A DNA stretch of 9,945 nt from Desulfobacterales bacterium (lineage in GTDB: Bacteria; Desulfobacterota; Desulfobulbia; Desulfobulbales; Desulfocapsaceae). The notes beneath the pieces were generated by a model. It was not told the DNA's origin, ran no database searches, and saw nothing but the letters and a program-made list of their open reading frames with translations. Position numbers and translations under genes: made by a program. Below, in pieces: positions 1 through 6,118 of this stretch; position 1 is the first letter of the stretch; each line of letters begins with the position of its first letter. The stretch is from the NCBI GenBank assembly GCA_013042695.1, contig JABDPQ010000100.1, positions 1 to 9,945 of the forward strand, given 5' to 3'.

Positions 1-109
1 TCCCTTAAGAGGGTGCCTATCGGGCACAAGTCTTGAGCAGCGTGCAGCGTTGCTGGAACAATTCATGGAGGAATTCTATGGAACTAAAAATCGAAGCCAG
101 AAATGTTGA
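1..109 (+). CDS. Possible C-terminal end of an unidentified upstream gene (partial)
   Basis: The frame beginning at base 2 is open from the window edge to a TGA at 107-109 and reads as a plausible hydrophilic, helical C-terminus, including the stretch SLEQRAALLEQFMEEFYG. If real, it would overlap the start of the next gene by about 32 bases, an arrangement seen in translationally coupled pairs. An alternative is the frame from base 1, which ends at the TGA at 34-36. An open run of about 35 codons is not rare by chance, and I do not recognise the peptide. It is listed only because the next gene has no room for its own promoter inside the window, so an upstream cotranscribed gene is expected. 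Confidence 0.25.
   Translation, partial: PLRGCLSGTSLEQRAALLEQFMEEFYGTKNRSQKC
67..72 (+). promoter_or_regulatory. Ribosome binding site fixing the start of the S30AE/cold-shock gene
   Basis: GGAGGA lies six bases (after GGAGG) ahead of the ATG at 78. This decides against the longer in-frame reading from a TTG at 33, whose extra 15 residues look non-coding and precede the conserved beginning of the S30AE domain. Confidence 0.75.
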
Positions 110-611
110 GTTGAAAAAAGGTTGGCAAAGCAAAATTGATGAGGAGAAGGAAAAACTCATTCGCCATTACGCGGGCTTTTTGCTCCACCTTCGTGTTGCC
201 ATTGAAGCAACAGCTCATCATAAGGAAGGCGGCTTCGAGGTCAAAATTGTGGCCTCTGTACCAAACGACACTGTGGTTGTCAGCAGGAAAGGCGAAATTG
301 TTCGCTCACTGCTTGTAGACGCATTTGATGTTCTTTCCCTGAAACTCAAAGAAATTCTCCGAAAGAAAAGAAAAAGCCAGAAAAACCCTGAGCCGGCAAT
401 GGAGACTGATAATGTCGGCATCATCAACAAGGTCTCGCCGCATGAATCATATGGTTTCATTACGACATTTGACGAGCGTGAGGTCTATTTTCATGAAAAT
501 GCCTTGAAAAATGTCACGATAGAAGATCTGACCGAAGGTACGAGTGTTTTCTATGGGGAATCAAGAGGGGATAAAGGCCCACAAGCTTCGTGGGTGAGAG
601 TAGCTAAGTAG
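78..611 (+). CDS. Ribosome hibernation (HPF/RaiA, S30AE) domain protein with C-terminal cold-shock domain
   Basis: This 177-residue cytoplasmic protein has two parts. Residues about 1-97 resemble the S30AE fold of HPF/RaiA/YfiA: it starts MELKIEARNVEL, continues with a helix carrying the Lys/Glu-rich segment, and has the second helix ending in LKLKEILRKKRK. Family members bind the 30S decoding centre and keep ribosomes idle in stationary phase or stress. After a short linker, residues about 112-177 form a cold-shock domain with an RNP1-like SYGFIT (124-129) and an RNP2-like VYFHEN (136-141), which normally contact single-stranded nucleic acid. The cold-shock domain takes the place of the dimerisation tail of long HPF, so this is neither a short nor a canonical long HPF. 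The ATG has a good GGAGG site. The gene ends in a strong terminator and is probably the last gene of its operon. Domain calls are made by eye; the role as a hibernation factor is inferred from the family. Confidence 0.88.
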   Translation: MELKIEARNVELKKGWQSKIDEEKEKLIRHYAGFLLHLRVAIEATAHHKEGGFEVKIVASVPNDTVVVSRKGEIVRSLLVDAFDVLSLKLKEILRKKRKSQKNPEPAMETDNVGIINKVSPHESYGFITTFDEREVYFHENALKNVTIEDLTEGTSVFYGESRGDKGPQASWVRVAK

Positions 612-632
612 TCTGTAATCTGCAGGTAAAAC

Positions 633-678
633 AGGCCTCGGTTAGTAAGTACATTAACCGAGGCCTTTCTGTTTTTTT
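633..678 (+). terminator. Intrinsic terminator of the S30AE/cold-shock gene
   Basis: A perfect 12-bp inverted repeat (AGGCCTCGGTTA at 633-644 with its complement at 655-666) encloses a 10-base loop. It is followed by a T-rich tail with seven consecutive Ts at 672-678. It starts 22 bases after the stop codon. Confidence 0.93.
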
Positions 679-704
679 AAATAGTGATACATACATTACA
701 CTCT

Positions 705-917
705 TTACCTGGCAAAAGAAAAGTTTTTGCTGGCGTAGATCTCCTGATCAGCATCAGGGTAGGACACTTCCTGGCCGTTCCATGGCTTTTTCAGAATTGC
801 AGTGCCTTTTCAGCAGCCATGTACCTGCTCCGTTGATAACAACTTTTTAGTGTAAATCGAGCCATAACCTACGAAACCATCATTTTCAACTCTGGGTCTT
901 GAGTGATCGTTGTCCTT
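705..917 (-). pseudogene. Decayed coding remnant, C-terminal piece of an unidentified protein
   Basis: On the minus strand, one frame reads as convincing protein from about 917 to a TAA at 705-707, broken by a single TGA at 810-812. Before the TGA it contains NDGFVGYGSIYTKKL, and after it KGTAILKKPWNGQEVSYPD followed by ADQEIYASKNFSFAR. The composition (Gly, Tyr, Trp, Pro in conserved-looking clusters) is unlike random intergenic translation. No start codon or ribosome binding site is visible. A further upstream portion (CWDFKKMK, around 908-930) appears in a neighbouring frame, as if a frameshift had occurred near 905-920. I do not recognise the parent family. The simplest reading is the tail of a gene lost by deletion, frameshift and nonsense mutation. 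A selenocysteine reading of the TGA (context Gly-Cys-TGA-Lys) is possible but weak. Confidence 0.42.
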
Positions 918-1430
918 TCATCTTTTTAAAATCCCAGCAGAAGCCTTTAAAAACGTATAAAAAATCATCCGAAGAATAGTAAAATTAGTAGTTCATCACA
1001 TCTGTGTTATCTCTTTGTCAAGGTTACAATTTCACAATGATTTTGCCAGCTAGACACGGTACGTTTTTTGCGGTTCAGCTCAGAATGATTATTTGTATAG
1101 TATTATAGGAAAAACAAGTAGCAACCTCCCCTTTTCAAGGGGAAATGGCTTGACTTATCAAGTAATATTTGTGATTTATACAGATGTATCGGTTTAGCAG
1201 CCGTTTTTTAATAGGTATGATGCTGCTTAACACGTTAAATATATTCAACGTGCACTGATGATTTTCTGGTAAGAACTCTCGTTGTCTGACAGGCAGAATA
1301 CTTAGAGGTTTTATACCCTTGTCTCTTTGGGTTTGAAAAGGTTTTCGCAATTGGGCGATGCTGGTGCGTGTCTCGGTATTATTTCATCAACTGAGATTAT
1401 TTAGAAAAGCAAACAGGAGGGAGGAAAAGT
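918..1430. other. AT-rich intergenic region, presumed promoter and leader of the TAXI receptor
   Basis: No reading frame here has both a start signal and protein-like composition. The region holds a short perfect hairpin at 1127-1143 (TCCCCTT, loop TTC, AAGGGGA) without a T tract. A smaller one sits at 1149-1162 (CTTGA/TCAAG), overlapping a possible -35 box TTGACT at 1150-1155. The matching -10 box is poor (TTTATA at 1175-1180, spacing 19), so I cannot place the promoter with confidence. The terminator at 633-678 and the intact gene starting at 1431 require a promoter somewhere in this stretch, so the transcript may carry a 5' leader of up to a few hundred bases. I see no recognisable riboswitch. 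Confidence 0.45.
1415..1425 (+). promoter_or_regulatory. Strong double Shine-Dalgarno of the TAXI receptor
   Basis: AGGAGGGAGGA contains two overlapping GGAG cores, the nearer ending six bases before the ATG at 1431. It suggests high-level translation of the receptor, as expected for a periplasmic binding protein. Confidence 0.75.
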
Positions 1431-2411
1431 ATGAAAAGAAAAACATCATTATTAGCAGCGCTTTCACTCGGTTTTGTCATGGCATTCAGTTCTGCTGCCA
1501 TAAGTGCCGATCAGACAACTTTTGTCACAATCGGTACCGGCGGTGTCACCGGTGTCTACTATCCTACAGGTGGTGCAATTGCCCGTCTGGTCAACAAGGG
1601 TAAAAAAGAGCATGGCATTCGAGCATCAGTGGAAAGTACCGGCGGCTCAGTCTACAATCTCAATGCTATAGCAGGCGGCGAGCTCGAGATGGGCGTAGCC
1701 CAATCAGACTGGCAGTATCATGCTTACAACGGTACCAGTAAATTTAAAGAAAAAGGACCCAATAAAGACCTCAGAGCAGTATTCTCTGTTCATCCTGAGC
1801 CTTTCACTGTCGTGGCCCGCACCGATTCTGGCATCAAAAATTTTGCAGATTTGGAAGGAAAGCGTGTAAACTTCGGAAATCCTGGTTCGGGACAGAGAGC
1901 CACCATGGAAGTTGTTATGAATAAAATGGGTTGGACCAAGGATACCTTCAAGCTGGCAGCAGAGCTAAAGCCCGCTGAGCAGTCACAGGCACTGTGTGAC
2001 AACAAGGTTGATGCCATCATCTACACGGTTGGACATCCCAATGGGTCCATTAAGGAAGCAACAACATCTTGTGATGCCGTAATCGTCAATGTTACCGGTC
2101 CAGCAATTGATGCATTGGTAAATGACAACGACTATTATCGAACGGCAAATATTCCTGGCGGCATGTATCGAGGCAGCGATAAGGACACCACAACTTTTGG
2201 TGTTGGCGCAACTTTTGTCTCATCTGCTAAAGTACCGGAAAACGTAATCTATGTAGTGGTGAAATCAGTATTCGAGAATTTCGATACCTTCAAGAAACTG
2301 CATCCGGCATTTGGTAACCTCAAGAAAGAGGAGATGGTAAAAGACGGCCTCTCAGCTCCACTGCATGATGGTGCAAAGAAATATTATATGGAAGCCGGTC
2401 TGATTAAATAA
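1431..2411 (+). CDS. TAXI-family TRAP transporter solute-binding receptor (periplasmic)
   Basis: This 326-residue secreted protein has a classic Sec signal peptide: MKRK, a hydrophobic core LLAALSLGFVMAFSSAA, and a likely signal peptidase I cut after ISA at residue 26. The mature part opens with the TAXI family signature, TIGTGGVTGVYYPTGG (33-48), continues with STGGSVYNLNAI and a GELEMGVAQSDW segment, and has the internal VNFGNPGSGQRATMEV block that lines the ligand site. The length is typical of the family. TAXI receptors deliver a ligand, usually an organic acid or amino acid (glutamate, 2-oxoglutarate or hydroxyglutarate types are known), to a fused TRAP permease; the substrate here cannot be read from sequence. 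The fused permease lies downstream, and a strong terminator separates the two genes, which suggests a more abundant receptor transcript. The start is supported by a strong ribosome binding site and the intact signal peptide. Confidence 0.95.
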   Translation: MKRKTSLLAALSLGFVMAFSSAAISADQTTFVTIGTGGVTGVYYPTGGAIARLVNKGKKEHGIRASVESTGGSVYNLNAIAGGELEMGVAQSDWQYHAYNGTSKFKEKGPNKDLRAVFSVHPEPFTVVARTDSGIKNFADLEGKRVNFGNPGSGQRATMEVVMNKMGWTKDTFKLAAELKPAEQSQALCDNKVDAIIYTVGHPNGSIKEATTSCDAVIVNVTGPAIDALVNDNDYYRTANIPGGMYRGSDKDTTTFGVGATFVSSAKVPENVIYVVVKSVFENFDTFKKLHPAFGNLKKEEMVKDGLSAPLHDGAKKYYMEAGLIK

Positions 2412-2437
2412 TCGTCTTACGTGCTTTGCCTTATTTC

Positions 2438-2478
2438 CGTGCGCGGCTCAAACGGAGCCGCGCATGCTTTTGTTTTTT
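2438..2478 (+). terminator. Strong intrinsic terminator between receptor and permease
   Basis: A perfect 9-bp GC-rich stem (GCGCGGCTC at 2441-2449 with its complement at 2455-2463, five-base loop) extends by three more pairs, one of them G-T. It is followed by TTTTGTTTTTT at 2468-2478. It begins 26 bases after the receptor stop codon and should end most receptor transcripts, so the permease needs read-through or its own promoter. Confidence 0.93.
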
Positions 2479-2787
2479 CAGTATTTGACTATATCTTGGG
2501 ACATAGTTTCATAATTGTCCTGAGGTTTTTTGTATTATATTCAAGAACCTGCTTAGGCAGTGTAGACATGGAACCGATGTACGATATAAGCCTGTTGCTC
2601 TGGGTTTAGACACGGGTTACTCTTAATCGACGGAGAGCCCGGGAGGGTGATGCTGAGCCATTGAATCTGTCTCTGTTGCATGTAGCACGATAGCGCCTTA
2701 TCTGCAGATCCTCGGATTTGCCTACTTCTTGTTTGCATATGGCTATTGTCTATCGTGTCCCAGGGTTGCCAAGAAGGAGTCGAGATT
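2479..2787 (+). promoter_or_regulatory. Upstream region of the permease gene, with a candidate promoter at 2485-2515
   Basis: These 309 bases carry no convincing gene. A TTGACT box at 2485-2490 and a CATAAT box at 2510-2515 each match five of six consensus bases, but the 19-base spacing is longer than usual, so this sigma-70 promoter is only a candidate. The position just after the terminator is where a separate permease promoter would be expected. Transcription from it would give a leader of roughly 260-270 bases before the ATG at 2788. AAGGAG at 2774-2779 lies eight bases before that ATG. Confidence 0.35.
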
Positions 2788-5370
2788 ATGACAAAACCCA
2801 CTGAGAAGCCACCGTCCAGTAAACAACCGGATGATTTGATCGCCGAAGTGGACACCGGCGCTCGCAGCCCCAAAGGTGCGATACCCAAAAGCATACTGTT
2901 TTATGTTCCTCTTACCTGGACGCTGTTTCAACTGTGGTATGCTTCCCCATTACCATACATGTTTAATTTTCTGGTTCTCAACTCAACTGAGGCCAGGGCA
3001 ATACATCTCGCCTTTGCGCTGTTTCTTGCCTTCACTGCTTTCCCAACGTTCAAGTCATCACCGAGAAATTATATCCCTTTTCAAGACTGGGTTTTGGCAT
3101 TGATTGCCGCCTTCTGTTCAGCGTATATCTTAATATTTTACGAAGCACTTTCCGACCGTCCAGGTGACCCGACCACCTTGGATCTGGTTATCGCTGTTAC
3201 CGGCCTGATTTTGCTGCTGGAGGCAACACGCCGTGCACTTGGACCACCGTTGATGGTCGTTGCGGCGGTATTCATTGTCTATACCTTTGGCGGTCCTCAC
3301 ATGCCTGACGTTATTGCCCATAAGGGTGCGAGTCTGGTGAAAGGGATGACGCATTATTGGTTGACAACCGAGGGCGTTTTTGGTGTCGCACTTGGGGTAT
3401 CCACCGGTATGGTGTTTATGTTCGTACTTTTTGGTTCGCTACTTGAATCGGCCGGTGCCGGCAACTATTTCATCCGAACAGCATTTGCCGGCCTTGGACA
3501 TCTACGTGGCGGGCCAGCAAAAGCTGCTGTTATTTCTTCTGCAATGACTGGACTTGTCTCCGGTTCGTCCATCGCCAACGTGGTGACGACGGGAACCTTT
3601 ACCATTCCGCTGATGAAGAAGGTGGGCTTTACACCTGAAAAAGCAGGGGCCGTTGAGGTCGCCTCTTCTACCAATGGTCAGCTGACACCGCCGGTAATGG
3701 GAGCAGCTGCTTTCTTAATGGTCGAATATGTTGGCATTTCATATATTGAGGTCATCAAACACGCTTTTCTCCCGGCGATCATTTCCTATATCGCCTTGGT
3801 CTACATTGTTCATCTTGAAGCGTGCAAGATGGGTTTGAAAGGGATGAAAAAGAGGCAAACAAAAACGTTAGCCCAGAGTCTGCTGTCGTTTGTTATGACC
3901 ATCCTTTTCCTGATTGTCATTGGCGGCGCAACCTATTATGGTCTGGGCTGGATTAAGACAATAGCGGGAGAGGCGACACTTTATATTGTCTGCGTATTGC
4001 TCTTTATCGCCTATATGCTGCTCCTCAAACTTGCCTGCCAAGTTCCCGAGCTTGAATTAACGACAGAAATTAGCGAACTGCCACCACTTGGTCCGACTGC
4101 ACAGGCTGGGTATTATTTTTTGTTACCGATTGTTGTCCTGATGTGGTGCTTGACTGTTGAACGACTGTCTCCATCATTGTCTGCATTTTATGCAACAATA
4201 TTACTGATATGTATTGTTCTTACCCAGCGTCCGCTGAAAGGGCTGATGAGGAAAACAAGTGCTCCGGAATTTTCATTCAAACAGGGTTGGGACGACTTGA
4301 TTAACGGTATGGTTTCAGGTGCTAAAAATATGATCGGCATCGGTGTTGCTACCTCAGCTGCCGGTATTGTTGTTGGCACGGTAACCCTGACGGGCATTGG
4401 GCTGGTAATGACGGAGTTTGTTGAGTTTATTTCCGGTGGTAACCTGATCTTGATACTCCTGTTTACTGCAGGTATCAGTCTCTTGCTTGGTATGGGCTTG
4501 CCGACGACAGCGAACTATATTGTCGTGTCGACGCTTATGGCCCCTGTTATTGTCAGCCTTGGAGCCCAGAATGGTTTAATCGTGCCGCTGATAGCGGTTC
4601 ACTTATTCGTTTTTTACTTTGGTATACTTGCCGATGATACACCACCTGTGGGTCTTGCCGCCTTCGCGGCGGCTGGCATATCGGGAGGTGATCCGATCCG
4701 GACGGGTATCCAAGGGTTTATGTATGATATTCGTACCGCAATCTTGCCATTTATCTTTATATTCAATACGGAATTGCTGATGATCGGCATCGGTTCTCCG
4801 CTACACTTTATCGTGGTAGTGTCTGCCGCAGTTATTGCCATGCTTGTATTTGCCGCAGGAACACAGGGTTATTTTGTCACCAGGAGCAGGATATGGGAGA
4901 CCATAGCGCTTCTGCTTATTGCTTTTACCCTGTTTAGACCGGGATTTTTCTGGGATCGTTTCTACCCTGAGTTACTTGAACAGCCGGCATCATCTCTTGT
5001 GAGCACTGTGGAGGCTATGAAGCCCGGTTCACAGCTGCGTATGGAACTCAAAGGTGAAAAAATGGATGGTCGCGAGTTCACCATGACCGTGATGCTGCCC
5101 GTTGGCGATGGGGTTACGGGTGCTGAAAGGATGGAGGCAATTGGTTTTGAAACGCGAGAAGAAGATGGTAAGATCCTGATTGACAATGTTGTCTTTTCAA
5201 GTCCTGCCGAAAAAGCAAGCATTGATTTTGATCAGGAGATTCTCAACGTTCAGGTGCCAAACGAGAGGCCGCCGAAACAGCTGATGTTTATACCCGCCCT
5301 GCTTTTTCTTGCGGCAATTTGGGCATTACAGCGCCGACGGGTGCGCTTGGAGCGAGCCGCTACATCATAA
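2788..5370 (+). CDS. TRAP transporter fused permease (DctQ-DctM, 4TM/12TM fusion) with C-terminal DUF3394-type region
   Basis: This inner-membrane protein of 860 residues is counted from the ATG at 2788, which has AAGGAG eight bases upstream; a TTG at 2746 in frame would add 14 residues but has no ribosome binding site. After a polar N-terminal tail (about 1-33), hydrophobic segments up to about residue 190 form the small DctQ-like part. The large DctM-like part follows, with the helical-hairpin signatures GSSIANVVTTGTFTIPLM (259-276) and TNGQLTPPVMGAAAF (295-309), then GLPTTANY near 570 and ADDTPPVGLAAFAAAG near 615-630, the paired motifs expected at the sodium and substrate sites. From about 715 a mostly soluble region (RPGFFWDRFYP onward) with a final hydrophobic segment and basic end matches the DUF3394 extension of TAXI permeases. 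It is the membrane partner of the receptor encoded at 1431-2411 and should use a sodium gradient; the substrate is unknown. Confidence 0.95.
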   Translation: MTKPTEKPPSSKQPDDLIAEVDTGARSPKGAIPKSILFYVPLTWTLFQLWYASPLPYMFNFLVLNSTEARAIHLAFALFLAFTAFPTFKSSPRNYIPFQDWVLALIAAFCSAYILIFYEALSDRPGDPTTLDLVIAVTGLILLLEATRRALGPPLMVVAAVFIVYTFGGPHMPDVIAHKGASLVKGMTHYWLTTEGVFGVALGVSTGMVFMFVLFGSLLESAGAGNYFIRTAFAGLGHLRGGPAKAAVISSAMTGLVSGSSIANVVTTGTFTIPLMKKVGFTPEKAGAVEVASSTNGQLTPPVMGAAAFLMVEYVGISYIEVIKHAFLPAIISYIALVYIVHLEACKMGLKGMKKRQTKTLAQSLLSFVMTILFLIVIGGATYYGLGWIKTIAGEATLYIVCVLLFIAYMLLLKLACQVPELELTTEISELPPLGPTAQAGYYFLLPIVVLMWCLTVERLSPSLSAFYATILLICIVLTQRPLKGLMRKTSAPEFSFKQGWDDLINGMVSGAKNMIGIGVATSAAGIVVGTVTLTGIGLVMTEFVEFISGGNLILILLFTAGISLLLGMGLPTTANYIVVSTLMAPVIVSLGAQNGLIVPLIAVHLFVFYFGILADDTPPVGLAAFAAAGISGGDPIRTGIQGFMYDIRTAILPFIFIFNTELLMIGIGSPLHFIVVVSAAVIAMLVFAAGTQGYFVTRSRIWETIALLLIAFTLFRPGFFWDRFYPELLEQPASSLVSTVEAMKPGSQLRMELKGEKMDGREFTMTVMLPVGDGVTGAERMEAIGFETREEDGKILIDNVVFSSPAEKASIDFDQEILNVQVPNERPPKQLMFIPALLFLAAIWALQRRRVRLERAATS

Positions 5371-5465
5371 GTTTACAGAATTGCTGGCATTTCTGGGAAT
5401 GTGTATTGTCGTATCATCTATGCAAAATGACTTGTTTAGCCTGAATAACCGGAGAGGATCTGGGA

Positions 5466-5963
5466 ATGATTAAAAAAATAATGGTGCCGATAGCCTTTTC
5501 TAAATACTCCAAGGGTATATTGGATTATGCTGCAGGACTAGCCGAACCGCTCGCAGCTGAACTGCTCGTCGTGAATGTTGTAAATAAGCGCGATCTTGAA
5601 GCCGTAAACAAAATTACCTCGTTTGGTTATAAAGTTGATAGCGAGAAATATCTTAAGACTATAAAGAGTGAACGACGGCAAGAATTAGCCAAAATGACGG
5701 GGCCGTTGACACTTCCGGATGAAAGAGTCTCGTTTACCTTTCTGATTGGTGACCCGACGAGTGAATTGTTGCGCTATGCTGTTGAATCAGAAGCAGATAT
5801 GGTTGTGATGGGTGTTAAGAACAAAGATATTTCTCATATGTTTGCCGGGTCTGTTGCGGAAAGAATGTTCCAGAGATGCCCGGTGCCAATTGTTTCTTAT
5901 CGCTCAGACGATATTGCTGCACGTCTTAGAAAACGAATATATAAACATATTATCAATGACTGA
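5466..5963 (+). CDS. Universal stress protein (UspA family), likely TRAP-associated
   Basis: This 165-residue single-domain Usp fold protein begins MIKKIMVPIAFSKYSKGIL. It has the central IGDPTSELLRYAVESEADMV and the C-terminal GVKNKDISHMFAGSVAERM, followed by CPVPIVSYR. GGAGAGG at 5451-5457 precedes the ATG by eight bases. It lies 95 bases after the permease with no terminator between, so cotranscription is likely, and a terminator follows it. Usp genes commonly sit next to TRAP genes; TeaD, encoded with the ectoine transporter TeaABC, binds ATP and restrains uptake. Here the nucleotide-binding signature is degenerate: the second Gly of G-x2-G-x9-G-(S/T) is Asn119, the spacing to the last Gly (Gly128) is one residue short, and the Asp usual after the first strand is Ala10. 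ATP binding is therefore doubtful. A basic tail (RLRKRIYK) ends the protein. The family call is firm; the transporter-regulator role is inferred. Confidence 0.9.
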   Translation: MIKKIMVPIAFSKYSKGILDYAAGLAEPLAAELLVVNVVNKRDLEAVNKITSFGYKVDSEKYLKTIKSERRQELAKMTGPLTLPDERVSFTFLIGDPTSELLRYAVESEADMVVMGVKNKDISHMFAGSVAERMFQRCPVPIVSYRSDDIAARLRKRIYKHIIND

Positions 5964-6010
5964 CGGCCACCATTAGAATTTTTCAATGCTCGCTGCTGGT
6001 TGAGCAGATT

Positions 6011-6038
6011 AAGGGAGAGGCAATGCCTCTCCCTTTTT
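6011..6038 (+). terminator. Intrinsic terminator after the UspA-like gene
   Basis: A perfect 11-bp stem (AAGGGAGAGGC at 6011-6021 with its complement at 6025-6035) has a three-base AAT loop and runs straight into TTTTT at 6034-6038. It closes the permease-Usp transcription unit and insulates polA. Confidence 0.93.
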
Positions 6039-6118
6039 ACGTCGGATGGTTAATGTGAGTCTGGCTTTAGAGTTTGAATTATACACCATGAATGCACTAC
6101 ACGTGGAAGAGAGGAAAT

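Noticed and set aside
33..77. TTG at 33 as start of the S30AE/cold-shock protein
   Set aside because: The added residues are rich in Trp, Asn and Ser with no family resemblance, and the GGAGG site serves the ATG at 78.
810..812. Confident selenocysteine gene call at the TGA
   Set aside because: No start codon, a likely frameshift upstream, and only a weak GGC/GCC stem after the TGA; decay explains the data more simply.
1135..1350. 71-codon minus-strand reading frame in the intergenic region
   Set aside because: Composition does not look protein-like, there is no good ribosome binding site, and no recognisable motif.
2746..2787. TTG at 2746 as start of the permease
   Set aside because: No ribosome binding site is seen before it, while the ATG at 2788 has AAGGAG at ideal spacing.
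2553..2894. 113-codon minus-strand reading frame upstream of and overlapping the permease start
   Set aside because: It runs antisense into a well-supported gene, its translation lacks conserved-looking motifs, and its right half mirrors permease codons.
1431..5963. Assigning a substrate such as citrate or 2-oxoglutarate to the transporter because citrate synthase is nearby
   Set aside because: Citrate synthase is on the opposite strand beyond polA, and TAXI substrates cannot be read from sequence by eye.
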